The notes under the pieces were generated by a model. It worked only from the letters and a program-made list of their open reading frames with translations, was not told the DNA's origin and did not search any database. Positions 15,564-25,554 of a stretch of 56,736 bases of DNA are shown one piece after another; positions within the stretch are counted from its first letter, which is position 1; every line of letters starts with the position of its first letter. The stretch comes from CADEDH01 sp047971245 (GTDB taxonomy: Bacteria; Actinomycetota; Acidimicrobiia; Acidimicrobiales; SZUA-35). The translations under genes and the position numbers were made by a program. The stretch is from NCBI GenBank assembly GCA_047971245.1, contig JBKDZN010000110.1:1-56736 (forward strand), given 5' to 3'.

Positions 15564-18128
15564 ATGAACCTCGAAGGCAAGCACGTCGTGGTCACCGGTG
15601 GCTCGCAGGGGATCGGCGCCGAGATCGCCCGACAGGTGGCCGCCGCCGGCGCCAACGTCCTGGTCGTCTCGCGCTCGGCCCCCAGACTCGCGGAGGTGGC
15701 CGACGAGATCGGGGGCGAGTGGCTCACCGCCGACCTGTCCGTGGCCGCCGACGTCGACAGCCTCGTTCGCCGGTGCCTCGAACGCATGGGCCGGATCGAC
15801 GTCTGGATCAACAACGCCGGACACGAAACCTCCGATGCCTTCACGGCCACGCCCCGCGCCGACCTCCGCGACGTGGCCCGGCTCAACTTCGAAACCCCCC
15901 TGATGCTCACCCGGGACATCGTCCCCCACATGCTGGCCCGGGGATCGGGCCATATCGTGCAGATGGGCTCGGTGGCCGGCGCCGTCCCGTTCCCCGGCCT
16001 CGCCGCCTACGCCGGCACCAAGGCCGGACTGACCAACTTCACCGAAACCCTCCGGCTCGAACTGAAGGGCACCGGGATCGGTCTCACCGTCGTGTCGCCC
16101 GGCCCGGTCGACACCGACATGTGGGACCGCCTCGACCACGGCGACGGTTTCGCCGACCCGGCCCTCCGCCGGTTCGAGCACCTGGCGTCCCTGCCCAAGG
16201 TCACCGCCGAGCAGGTGGCGGCGGCCACGGTCACCGCCATCGAGAAGAACCGGCGATTCGTCCGGCTCCCCACCCGGTTCAACCTCTACCACCTCCTCAA
16301 CAACGCACCCCGTCGCCTGGTCGAGGCCTCACTCGCCGGGGTCAGGATGCCGCTCCCACCCGCCGTCGACCCCGCGGCCGAGTCCGCAACCCCGTTCGAG
16401 AAGCTGTGGGACACCGACAATCCGCCCAGCCGGCGGTGGCCCCTCTACACCCGGGGCAATGTGGGCGAGGTGTTCCCCGAGGTCGTGCTGCCCCTCACTT
16501 GGGGTCTCTACGGCCAGGCGGCCGAGGACGGCTGGCGTCACGCCTTCGAGACCTTCGGGCTCCTCGTCCCCGGCGACATGGCCGCCGACGAGGACATGGT
16601 CATCCTGAGCGTCTTCGGCGGGTACTGCTACATCAACGCCAGCTTCGTCCGCCTGCTCGGGGTGCGGGCCCCCGGCGGCAGGGTGGCGGCCATCGACCAG
16701 CAGTTCTTCGGTGAATCCGAAGCCCCCGCCTATGTGGAGCGCCCCGGCGACAAGAACACCAGGTCGACCCTGCGACTCGGGCGGACGGTGCTTCAACTGC
16801 TCCGGACCACGTCTCTCCCCGCCCTTCACCATGACCGGCGCACCGTCGACGCCTACCTGTCCCGCTACCCGGGGGATCACGCCACTGACGATGCCCTGCT
16901 CGACTACATGGTCGAGCTCGTTCCCCTGTTCCAGCACCTGTTCGACCGCCACATCGGCAACACCTTCTCCGTCGCCCTGCTGTCGGGGGCCCTGGTCGAC
17001 CTGCTGGCCAAGGTCGACATGGGCGACCGGCTCGTCTCCCTGCTCGGCGGGATCGGGGACGTCGAGTCGGCGGCCCCGTCGACGGCCATGTGGCACCTCG
17101 CCCGGTCGGCCCAGGCCCTTCCCGCCGTCGCCGAACAGTTCGACGCCGGCGTCTCCGGCCTGCTCGACCGGCTGCGACCACTCGAGCAGGCCGGTCCGTG
17201 GCTGGCCGAGTTCGACGCCTTCATCGGCGCGTTCGGTTCCCGTGGCCCCAACGAGTGGGACCTCGGTTCGGACCCCTGGGAGTTCCGGCCCGAGGCCGCC
17301 TTGGCGGCCATCGACCTGATGCGCCACGCCCCCGTCGACCACGACCCCGGCCACCAGGCCGAGCGACTGGCCGGCGAGCGGGCGGTGGCCGTCGCCGAGG
17401 TGCGGGCCGCCCTCAACCGGGCCGACCGGTTCCAGTTCGACAAGGCCCTCGCGGCCACCACCCTGTTCTCCCAGGGCCGTGAACGGTCCAAGACGACCGT
17501 CATCGCTGCCATTCACGGCGCCCGCCGGGCCCAGGCCGAGCTCGCCCGCCGGATCGCGGATCGTGGCGGACCCGTCGAGCGGTGGCACACCTGCCTGCTC
17601 AACCCCGATGAGCTCCGCCGGTGCCTCACCGACCCAGCCTCCACCGCTGGTCTGGTGGCCGAACGAATCGTCCGTCACGGCGAGCTGTCGTCGCTGATCC
17701 CGCCCTTCATCGTCGACGGCACCGTGCCCGACCCGTCGACCTGGGAATCCCGCCGCTCCACCACGGCCACCACCGACGCCGGCACCGTCCTCACCGGTAT
17801 CCCCGGCTGCCCCGGGGTGGCCAAGGGTCGGGCTCGGGTGGTGGTCGACCCCTCCGACCCCGGCGCCCTCGGCCCGGGTGATGTCCTGGTGGCCCCAATC
17901 ACGGATCCGTCCTGGACCCCCCTGTTCCTTGCCGCCGAGGCCGTGGTCGTCGACGTCGGCGCGGTGATGAGTCATGCGGTGATCGTGTCTCGCGAGCTCG
18001 GTATCCCCTGCGTCGTGTCCGCCTCCGGGGCCACCCGCTCCATCCCCGACGGCGCCCTGCTCGAGGTCGACGGCAACACCGGCACCGTCACCGTCCTGGA
18101 ACTCCCCGACCAGACCCCGCCCGGCTGA
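15564..18128 (+). CDS. Fusion: SDR oxidoreductase + PEP-utilising-enzyme core with mobile phosphohistidine domain
   Basis: About 854 aa. Residues 1-250 are a complete SDR: TGGSQGIG at 11-18, NNAG near 83-86, Ser136, Tyr149 and Lys153. Residues ~280-740 resemble the central region of PEP-synthase/rifampicin-phosphotransferase relatives (GNVGEVFPEVVLPLTWGLYG). Residues ~760-854 are a swivelling PEP-utiliser His domain with GAVMSHAVIVSRELGIPCVV; His804 is the expected phospho-acceptor. The N-terminal ATP-grasp domain of such dikinases is absent and is replaced by the SDR. The ATG at 15564 is preferred (AGGAG at 15548-15552); an in-frame TTG lies at 15513. The reaction is unknown. Confidence 0.85.
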   Translation: MNLEGKHVVVTGGSQGIGAEIARQVAAAGANVLVVSRSAPRLAEVADEIGGEWLTADLSVAADVDSLVRRCLERMGRIDVWINNAGHETSDAFTATPRADLRDVARLNFETPLMLTRDIVPHMLARGSGHIVQMGSVAGAVPFPGLAAYAGTKAGLTNFTETLRLELKGTGIGLTVVSPGPVDTDMWDRLDHGDGFADPALRRFEHLASLPKVTAEQVAAATVTAIEKNRRFVRLPTRFNLYHLLNNAPRRLVEASLAGVRMPLPPAVDPAAESATPFEKLWDTDNPPSRRWPLYTRGNVGEVFPEVVLPLTWGLYGQAAEDGWRHAFETFGLLVPGDMAADEDMVILSVFGGYCYINASFVRLLGVRAPGGRVAAIDQQFFGESEAPAYVERPGDKNTRSTLRLGRTVLQLLRTTSLPALHHDRRTVDAYLSRYPGDHATDDALLDYMVELVPLFQHLFDRHIGNTFSVALLSGALVDLLAKVDMGDRLVSLLGGIGDVESAAPSTAMWHLARSAQALPAVAEQFDAGVSGLLDRLRPLEQAGPWLAEFDAFIGAFGSRGPNEWDLGSDPWEFRPEAALAAIDLMRHAPVDHDPGHQAERLAGERAVAVAEVRAALNRADRFQFDKALAATTLFSQGRERSKTTVIAAIHGARRAQAELARRIADRGGPVERWHTCLLNPDELRRCLTDPASTAGLVAERIVRHGELSSLIPPFIVDGTVPDPSTWESRRSTTATTDAGTVLTGIPGCPGVAKGRARVVVDPSDPGALGPGDVLVAPITDPSWTPLFLAAEAVVVDVGAVMSHAVIVSRELGIPCVVSASGATRSIPDGALLEVDGNTGTVTVLELPDQTPPG

Positions 18129-18158
18129 CCGTCCCGGCCCGCTTGGCGCGGGTTGAAC

Positions 18159-18185
18159 CGTTCGGATCAGAGGGTGATCCGAACG
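18159..18185. terminator. Hairpin terminator after the SDR/PEP fusion gene
   Basis: CGTTCGGATCA (18159-18169), a 5-nt gaggg loop, and TGATCCGAACG (18175-18185) make a perfect 11-bp stem 30 nt after the stop. It is followed by a modestly T-rich stretch (catcatttgg). It separates this gene from the giant surface protein gene. Confidence 0.65.
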
Positions 18186-18345
18186 CATCATTTGGTCAGG
18201 ATCCGCTCGGTATCCGTCCCCGAGGCGGCATCTCGGCGAGCACCATATTTCGACGTTCCCGCGCCGACATATCGGGCTGAGCCATATTGTTCAGATCTGA
18301 TCAAAATCCTCATGGCCTGGGGAGGGAACGGCCGATGGGCCGTGC

Positions 18346-21300
18346 ATGCCACGGCCGGGTTGGATCGCGAGAGCACTGAGCATAAGTGCGGTATTGCTGG
18401 TGTTCATGGGCAGCATCGCCGCGGTCCCGGCGTCATCGGCGGCCTCGGCCACGACCGGCGACGGCCGGATCGACATCGCCGAGCTGAGCCGGGTGGGCAC
18501 CATGACGCTGCCCACGGTGGGCACCTCGCCGCCGACGACGACCTTCTACACAACCACCGACGCCGACGGGAAGCCGTGGTTCCCCTACCCAGTCTCCGCC
18601 ACCTGCACCCTGGCCGCCGGCGCGGGGTTGTTCGCCCAGCTCAACGATGGTTCGGGCCGGCTCCCCTGCGGCACCTCAACCCCCGGCTCGAACAATGACT
18701 ATGTGGTGGCCAGCGGGGTCATCATCCTCCCGCCCGGCACCACCTCCCTGGTGGTGCAGTCGAGCAACTCGCCGGTGAACGGGTCCACCCGTGAGGCGTG
18801 GTTCGGTTTGTGGACCGCAGAGAGCCCGGACATGGCCGACATCGTTGAACGGGGCACCTATGTGTCCGGCTACCGGATCCCGGCCAGCGTGAATGTGGAC
18901 GTGCCGATCCCCGAGCAGTGCGCCAACCCGAATGCCCTCGCCTTCCGAATGTACGTGGCCGACAACGGCGCCAACTTCGGGTACGAGCTCAAATGGTCGG
19001 TCGACGGCGCCGCGTTCGTGGCGATCCCTCCGTCGAACATCTCCACCGTCGACGGGGTCACCTATGCGGATGATGACGGCGACGGCATCGACGACTATCT
19101 GCAGGTCGACTCCGACGGCGACGGCATCAGCGACTGGATCGAGATGGGCCAGTCGCTGGCCGGCTCCACGCTCGACACCGACGGTGACGGTGTGGCCGAC
19201 TGCCTCGACGATGATTCCGACGGTGACGGTACCGGCGACTCGACCGACCCCGATCGCACCGATCCCGTGGCGGCCCCCGACACCATGTCGATGGTGGCCG
19301 GGACCGGGGCCACGGTCGACGTGGGGGCCAACGACGAGTTCGGCGGTCCGAGCCTGGTGTTCACCGATCTGGGAACGGGCACCGCGGACCCGTCGAGGTA
19401 CACGTTCGGTCCCGACGGGGTCCTGACCTACACCTCGACCGTCGACGACGACGCCGACAGTCCCCACACCGTGAACTACCGGGTGTGCAACGAGGGGACC
19501 TCGCCGGTGGTGTGCGCCACGTCGTCGGTGACGATCACGGTCACCGACGACGCCGATCCGGTACTCGACGACGACGCCGGCGCGACCCCCGACGACCTGA
19601 CCGCGACCACGGTCAACTGGAGCGCCAACGCCACCCTGATCGACGGGGCGACCCTGAGTGGCGTGGATCCGACCTCGGTGGGCGGCGGGGCGGTGGTCGA
19701 CAACGGGGACGGGACGTTCACCTACACCCCGGCTGTCGGGTTCGGTGGGGTCGACACGTTCACCTATCAGGTGTGTGACGACGATACGCCGGCGCCGACC
19801 TGTCGGACGGCGACCGTGTCGATCGAGGTGGGGGCCAGTCCCCGCCTCGGTCTGGCCAAATCGGTGACCACCCCCCTGACCGACAACGGGGACGGGACGT
19901 TCTCGGCCACCTATGTGGTGGTCGCCGAGAACGTCGGTAACGAGGCGCTCGACGAGGTCGTCGTCCGGGATGACCTGTCGGGAATCGGCGACCTGGTCTC
20001 GGTGTCGTCGACCTCGACCGACGTCACGGTCAACCCCGGCTACGACGGGATCGGCGATCCCGTGCTGGCCGGACCGTTCTCCCTGGCGGCCGGGGCGTCG
20101 GTGAACGTCACCGTCACCGTCACCGTCCTGCCGACCGGGACCGGTGACGTCGCCAACCAGGCCACCGGCACGGCCGTGGGCGCGACCACCGGCGTGAGCA
20201 CCACCGATCTGTCCGATGCGGGGACCGACCCGGACCCGGACGGGGACGGGATCGCGAATGAGGCCGGCGAGAACGACCCGACCTCGTTCAACCGGCTCGG
20301 CGACATCCCCTGGGCGCCGGGCCTCCGGGTCACCAAGACCCTCGACGGCACCGCCGACACCGGGGGCGGGGTGTTCGCCGCCACGTTCACCGTCGCCTAC
20401 GAGAACACCGGCAACGAACCCCTCACCGCGCTGGCGCTGACCGACGACCTGACCGTGTTCCCCGGATTCGTGTCCGGCTCGGTCGATGCGATGACCGGCG
20501 CCACCGCCAACCCCGCGTTCGACGGCGACACCGACACCGGCCTCATCGCCGCCGGGGAGGAACTGGGTGCCGGCGCCACCGTCTCGGCCACCGTCACCGT
20601 CCGGTTCGTCCCGACCGAGGCCGGGGTGACCACCAACACTGTCAGTGGAACGGCGACCAGCAAATGGACCGGCGCCACGCTGATCGACGACGCCGATGCC
20701 CCCGTCGACCATGTCGCCGACCTGCCGATCGTCACCGGGGCCGCGGTCAGCAAGGACCTGGTCGGGGTGGTGGACGGCGCCGTCCCGGGCGCGTTCCTGG
20801 CCACCTACCGGGTCACGGTCGACAACACGGGCAACGAACCCGTCACGGTCGAATTGACCGATGATCTCACCGTGTTCCCGGCGGGCGCGGTGGCCCGGAC
20901 CACCACGGCATCGGGTGCCCTGACCCCCAACCCCGGTTTCGACGGGGTCACCGACCAGGTCCTCGACGCCACCGCCACCATGCCGGCGGCCTCGTCGGGG
21001 ACGATCACCTACACGGTGGAATGGACCCCGACCTCCACCAGCACGATCACCAACCAGGTGGATGCGGCCATGGCGGGGACCATCACCGGGACGACCGCCG
21101 ACACCACCGACACCGCCGAGGTGACCACGGCCGACATCCCGTACCGGACGTCGCTCGGGGCGGCCAAGGAACTCGTGGACATCACCGATCTCGGCGGCGG
21201 CGACTTCCAGGCCCGGTACCGGTTCACGGTCACGAACTACGGGACCGAACCGGTCGGGGCGGTCCAGCTCACCGACGACCTGACCGGATTCCCGGCCCCG

Positions 21301-24300
21301 GCCACCGTGCTCGTCTCGGCCGACGGGCTCACCTACAACCCGGCCTTCGACGGGACCACCGACCCCAGCCTGCTCACCGGGACCGACATCATGGCGGTCG
21401 GCGCCACCGGCACCCTGGTCATCGACGTGACCTTCCGCCCGGTCACCGGTGAGGTGTTGAGCAACGCCGCCACCGTGACCGGGGCGGGGGTCTTCTCCGG
21501 CGCGGGGACCATCGACGCCTCCGATGACGGTCCCGACCCCGACGGCAACGGTGACGGCGACCCGTCCGGCCCCGGCGAGGCCGACCGCACTCCCACCTCC
21601 CCACCGTTCCGGGCTCGGATCGGCGCCGCCAAGAACCTCGACGGGGGCACCCCCGAACCCGACGGTTCGTTCACGGCCACCTACACCATCACCGTCGAGA
21701 ACCTCGGCAACGAACCCCTCACCGGCATCCGGATCACCGACGACCTGACCGCCTTCCCGGCCGGGTCCACCGTCACCCAGGTCGCCACCACCGACCTCAT
21801 CGCCAACGGTGGCTTCGACGGTGTCGGCGACACCGACCTGCTCGCGGGCACCGACACCCTGGGCACCGGCGCCACCGCCACCATCACCTTCTCGGTCCGA
21901 TTCACCCCCACCGACCTCGACCCGATCGAGAACCGGGCCGCCGTGTCCGGCGTCGGTGACAACTCCGGGGTCACGGCCAGCGATTCCTCGGTGGACGGCA
22001 CCGACCCCGACCCCGACGGCGACGGGGTCGCCGACGAGCGGTCGGCGACCACCCTCGACCCGACCGGGCTCGGGATCGTCCCCGCCGTCGGGGCGGCCAA
22101 ACGCCTCGTCGACACCACCGAACTCGGGGCCGGTCGGTTCGCCGCCACCTACGAGATCCTCGTCGTCAACGTCGGCAACGAGCACCTGACCGACCTGTCG
22201 GTGATCGACGACCTCACCTCCCGCTTCCCGGCCGGGTTCGTGGCCACCACCGTGGCCGGCGGCACCCTCACCCCCAACCCCGGTTTCGACGGGGCCGCCG
22301 ACCCCGAACTGCTCGCCATCGGCAACAGTCTCCCGGTGGACGGATCCGGCACCGTCCGGTTCCGGGTCGAGCTCAAACCGGACGCCGCCCTGCCCATCGA
22401 CAACAACGCCGAGGCGTCCGGCACCGGCCGGGCCACCGCCGTGGTCGCCACGGACGTCTCCACCGACGGCACCGATCCCGACCCCGACGGCAACGGTGAC
22501 CCGTCCGGGCCCGACGAGGCGGAACCGACCCCCCTCAACGCGGCCGATCTCGGTCTCGGCCCGGTCCTCGGCGTGGCCAAGGCCCTCACGTCGGTGACCG
22601 ACGCCGGCGCCGGATCCTTCACCGCCACCTACACCTTCACCGTCGAGAACCTCGGCAACGAGATCATCACCCAGATCCAGATCACCGACGACCTGTCGGC
22701 CTTCCCCGCCGACGCCGCCGCGACGGTGGGTGGTGAGCTCACCCCGTCGGCCGGCTACGACGGTCGCACCCAGACCGGCCTCCTGGCCGGCACCGACACC
22801 CTGGACGTCGGGGCGACGGCCACCGTCACCCTGCAGGTCACCTTCGTACCCCCCGCCGGCTTCACCCGGATCGACAACGCCGCCAGCGCGTCGGGCCGAG
22901 GGGTGGCCGGCGGTGACCCGACCGAGGACGACTCCACCGACGGCGCCGACCCCGACCCCGACGCCGACGGCGACCCGGCCGAGACCGGCAGCACCCCACT
23001 GTTGCTCGCCGACCTGCCGCTCGCCCCCGCGGTCGGGGCCGCTAAGGCCCTCGAAGGGGTCACCGACGATGGGGGCGGCGCGTTCACCGCCTCCTACCTG
23101 GTCGTGTTGCGCAATGTCGGGAACACCGCGGTGACCGACGTGCAGGCCACCGAGGACATCACCGGGAGCTTCCCCGCCGGATCGGTCGCCACCGTCGCCG
23201 TCGTCACCGGGTCGGCCACCGCCAACCCGGCCTTCGACGGGACGACCCGGACCGATCTGCTCGACCCGGCGGCCACCCTGGCCATCGGGGAAGAGATCAC
23301 CCTGCGGATCCAGGTCAGGTTCATCCCGGACGGCACCGACGTCATCGGCAACACCGTCACGGTGACCGCCACCGACACCGTCGGCGGTACCCCGGTGACC
23401 GACCGGTCCGACGAGGGCACCGACCCGGACAGCGACGGCGACGGCGACCCGTCCGGACCCGATGAGGGCGACCGGACCGAGCTGGAGCCGGCCGACCTGC
23501 CCCTCGCTCCCGCCTTCGGTGCCGCCAAACACCTCGACGAGGTCGGCGACAACGGGGACGGCAGTTTCACTGCGGTGTACACGATCACGGTCGAGAACCT
23601 CGGCAACGAGGCCGTCGTCGACATCCAGGTCACCGACAGCATCGCCGCCGACTTCCCGGCCGGGTCGACCGTGACGATCCAGGACACCGACGGCCTCACC
23701 CCCAACACCAGCTACGACGGCATCGTCGACACCGCCACCCTCACCGGGACCGACCGGTTGAGCGTGGGCCAGATCGGCCGGGTCGTCGTCGCCGTCACCT
23801 TCACCCCGACGTCGGACGCCACCATCGAGAACGTGGCCGAGGCGACCGGGACCGGGGTGGCGTCCGGCCGGCCCCTCACCGACGCCACGGTCGACGGGGT
23901 CGACCCGGACCCCGACGGTGACGGCGACCCCGGCGAACAGTCCCCGACCCTGCTCACCGGGGCCGACATCCCGTGGCGCACCTCGGTCGGCTCGGCCAAG
24001 GAACTGGTCGGGGTGACCAACGAGGGCGACGGTTCCTACACCGCCGTCTACCGGATCATCGTGGCCAACACCGGCAACGAGACCCTGACCGGTGTCCAGG
24101 TCACCGACCGGTTGGCCGGGAACTTCCCCGCCGGCTACCGGGCTGAAGTCACCTCCACCGATCTCACCGCCTCCCCCGCGTTCGACGGCGATACCCGGAT
24201 CGATCTCCTGACCGGCACCGACACCCTCGGGGTGGGCCAGGTCGGCGCGATCACCCTCCGGGTCGGCTTCACCCCCACCGGGCCGGTCGCCATCGGCAAC

Positions 24301-25521
24301 CAGGTGGAGGTGACCGCCACGGGACCGATCACCGGGACGGTCACCACCGACCGTTCCGTCGACGGTGCCGACGTCGACCCCGACGGTGACGGCGACCCCG
24401 ACGAGGAGGGCGCCACCGGACTCACCGGCGAGGACCTCCGCACCACCACCACCCTCGGCCTGGCCAAGGCGGTGGACGATTCCGGCCCCAACCCGGACGG
24501 CACGTTCTGGGTGACCTACACCCTGCGGGTGGCCAACCTCGGTACCGAACCGATCGCCCAGGTCCAGGTCACCGATGACCTCAACCACTTCGGCCCCGAC
24601 ACCGCCGTGGTGATCGACGCGGCCGTGGGGCTCACCGCCAACGCCGCCTTCGACGGTCGGACCGACACGACCCTCCTCACCGGGGGCGACACCCTCGGTG
24701 TGGCCGCCACCGGCTCGATCACCCTGACCGTCACCTTCACCCCGGCCAGCGGGACGGTGGCGAACGACGCCACCACCACCGGCACCGGCCTCGTCACCGG
24801 GGTCGCCACCACCGACCGGTCGACCTCTGGCACCGACCCCGACCCCGACGGCGACGGGGACCCCGGCGAGGCGGGAAGCACGGAGGTCGTCCTCGCCCTC
24901 GACGCCCGGATCGGTGCGGCCAAGGCCCTGGTCGGCGAGCCGGTCGTCAACGCGGACGGGACGGCCACCCTCCGCTACCGGCTCGTGGTGGAGAACCTCG
25001 GCAACGAGGCCCTCGACGCCGTCCAGATCACCGATGACCTGCAAGGCCAGCTCGGGCCGGTCCGGTCGGTCGCCTTCCGGGCCAGTGAGGGGCTGGCCCC
25101 GAACCTGGCCTTCGACGGGGTGGCCGACGTCAACCTGCTCGCCGGGACCGACGTCCTGGAGGTCGGCGCCACCGGCAGTGTCACGTTCGACGTGACCTTC
25201 AGGCCCGCTCAGGCGACGGTGACCAACTCCGCCACCGCCTACGGTCGCGGCCGCGTCGTCGACCTGCTGGTCAGCGACGTGTCGACTGCCGGTCTCGACC
25301 CGGACGGCAACGGTGACGGGGTGCCCGATGAGCACGACGCCACCGTCACCGATCTCGGCCCGCAGCCTGGCGCCGGTGCCGGGCCCGGCCGCTCGGGCCT
25401 GCTCGCCGTCACCGGGGCCCGGCCGGGGGTCGTCGTGTGGGCGGTCGGCCTGATGATCGTCGGCCTCGGTCTGGTGGGCGTCACCCGCCGGCGCGCCACC
25501 GTTTCCCGGCCCGGCCGCTGA
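18346..25521 (+). CDS. Giant secreted, cell-wall-anchored DUF11-repeat surface protein (LAVTG sorting signal)
   Basis: 2,391 aa. A signal peptide (hydrophobic residues ~8-25, cleavage near ASSAASA) leads to an exported domain. DxDxDG-type calcium-binding repeats follow around residues 240-305, then Ig/cadherin-like segments (e.g. YTPAVGFGGVDTFTYQVCDD). From about residue 497 to 2330 run 12 DUF11/DUF7507-type repeats of ~150 aa, each with a VENLGNEPL-like core and usually a DPDPDGDG linker. The C-terminus has LLAVTGA, a hydrophobic helix and an Arg-rich tail (RRRATVSRPGR). LAxTG is the class E sortase signal of high-GC actinobacteria, so it is probably covalently attached to the wall as an adhesin or stalk. 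No sortase gene is in the window. Confidence 0.88.
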   Translation: MPRPGWIARALSISAVLLVFMGSIAAVPASSAASATTGDGRIDIAELSRVGTMTLPTVGTSPPTTTFYTTTDADGKPWFPYPVSATCTLAAGAGLFAQLNDGSGRLPCGTSTPGSNNDYVVASGVIILPPGTTSLVVQSSNSPVNGSTREAWFGLWTAESPDMADIVERGTYVSGYRIPASVNVDVPIPEQCANPNALAFRMYVADNGANFGYELKWSVDGAAFVAIPPSNISTVDGVTYADDDGDGIDDYLQVDSDGDGISDWIEMGQSLAGSTLDTDGDGVADCLDDDSDGDGTGDSTDPDRTDPVAAPDTMSMVAGTGATVDVGANDEFGGPSLVFTDLGTGTADPSRYTFGPDGVLTYTSTVDDDADSPHTVNYRVCNEGTSPVVCATSSVTITVTDDADPVLDDDAGATPDDLTATTVNWSANATLIDGATLSGVDPTSVGGGAVVDNGDGTFTYTPAVGFGGVDTFTYQVCDDDTPAPTCRTATVSIEVGASPRLGLAKSVTTPLTDNGDGTFSATYVVVAENVGNEALDEVVVRDDLSGIGDLVSVSSTSTDVTVNPGYDGIGDPVLAGPFSLAAGASVNVTVTVTVLPTGTGDVANQATGTAVGATTGVSTTDLSDAGTDPDPDGDGIANEAGENDPTSFNRLGDIPWAPGLRVTKTLDGTADTGGGVFAATFTVAYENTGNEPLTALALTDDLTVFPGFVSGSVDAMTGATANPAFDGDTDTGLIAAGEELGAGATVSATVTVRFVPTEAGVTTNTVSGTATSKWTGATLIDDADAPVDHVADLPIVTGAAVSKDLVGVVDGAVPGAFLATYRVTVDNTGNEPVTVELTDDLTVFPAGAVARTTTASGALTPNPGFDGVTDQVLDATATMPAASSGTITYTVEWTPTSTSTITNQVDAAMAGTITGTTADTTDTAEVTTADIPYRTSLGAAKELVDITDLGGGDFQARYRFTVTNYGTEPVGAVQLTDDLTGFPAPATVLVSADGLTYNPAFDGTTDPSLLTGTDIMAVGATGTLVIDVTFRPVTGEVLSNAATVTGAGVFSGAGTIDASDDGPDPDGNGDGDPSGPGEADRTPTSPPFRARIGAAKNLDGGTPEPDGSFTATYTITVENLGNEPLTGIRITDDLTAFPAGSTVTQVATTDLIANGGFDGVGDTDLLAGTDTLGTGATATITFSVRFTPTDLDPIENRAAVSGVGDNSGVTASDSSVDGTDPDPDGDGVADERSATTLDPTGLGIVPAVGAAKRLVDTTELGAGRFAATYEILVVNVGNEHLTDLSVIDDLTSRFPAGFVATTVAGGTLTPNPGFDGAADPELLAIGNSLPVDGSGTVRFRVELKPDAALPIDNNAEASGTGRATAVVATDVSTDGTDPDPDGNGDPSGPDEAEPTPLNAADLGLGPVLGVAKALTSVTDAGAGSFTATYTFTVENLGNEIITQIQITDDLSAFPADAAATVGGELTPSAGYDGRTQTGLLAGTDTLDVGATATVTLQVTFVPPAGFTRIDNAASASGRGVAGGDPTEDDSTDGADPDPDADGDPAETGSTPLLLADLPLAPAVGAAKALEGVTDDGGGAFTASYLVVLRNVGNTAVTDVQATEDITGSFPAGSVATVAVVTGSATANPAFDGTTRTDLLDPAATLAIGEEITLRIQVRFIPDGTDVIGNTVTVTATDTVGGTPVTDRSDEGTDPDSDGDGDPSGPDEGDRTELEPADLPLAPAFGAAKHLDEVGDNGDGSFTAVYTITVENLGNEAVVDIQVTDSIAADFPAGSTVTIQDTDGLTPNTSYDGIVDTATLTGTDRLSVGQIGRVVVAVTFTPTSDATIENVAEATGTGVASGRPLTDATVDGVDPDPDGDGDPGEQSPTLLTGADIPWRTSVGSAKELVGVTNEGDGSYTAVYRIIVANTGNETLTGVQVTDRLAGNFPAGYRAEVTSTDLTASPAFDGDTRIDLLTGTDTLGVGQVGAITLRVGFTPTGPVAIGNQVEVTATGPITGTVTTDRSVDGADVDPDGDGDPDEEGATGLTGEDLRTTTTLGLAKAVDDSGPNPDGTFWVTYTLRVANLGTEPIAQVQVTDDLNHFGPDTAVVIDAAVGLTANAAFDGRTDTTLLTGGDTLGVAATGSITLTVTFTPASGTVANDATTTGTGLVTGVATTDRSTSGTDPDPDGDGDPGEAGSTEVVLALDARIGAAKALVGEPVVNADGTATLRYRLVVENLGNEALDAVQITDDLQGQLGPVRSVAFRASEGLAPNLAFDGVADVNLLAGTDVLEVGATGSVTFDVTFRPAQATVTNSATAYGRGRVVDLLVSDVSTAGLDPDGNGDGVPDEHDATVTDLGPQPGAGAGPGRSGLLAVTGARPGVVVWAVGLMIVGLGLVGVTRRRATVSRPGR
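19833..25330 (+). repeat. 12 tandem DUF11-type coding repeats within the giant surface protein gene
   Basis: Each unit is about 450 bp and encodes the sequence: LAKxL..V.DxGxGxFxATY, a VxNxGNE core, TDDLxxFPAG, NPxFDG, LLxGTDxLxxGxxxxxxxxVxFxP, then a D-x-S-x-x-G-T-D-P-D-P-D-G-D-G linker. The GNE/GTE cores vary (GNEALD, GNEPLT, GNEPVT, GTEPVG, GNEHLT, GNEIIT, GNTAVT, GNETLT and others), so the units have diverged and are not recent copies. The Asp-rich linker is kept in about 10 of the 12 units and is lost in units 2 and 3. Confidence 0.8.
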
Positions 25522-25554
25522 CCGGACCCGGTCCATCGGCCGACTCCCCGTCCG

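Noticed and set aside
18676..25536. 2,286-codon open frame antisense to the giant surface protein gene
   Set aside because: It is Gly/Val/Asp/His-rich without any domain and follows directly from the GC-biased third codon positions of the repeat gene on the other strand.
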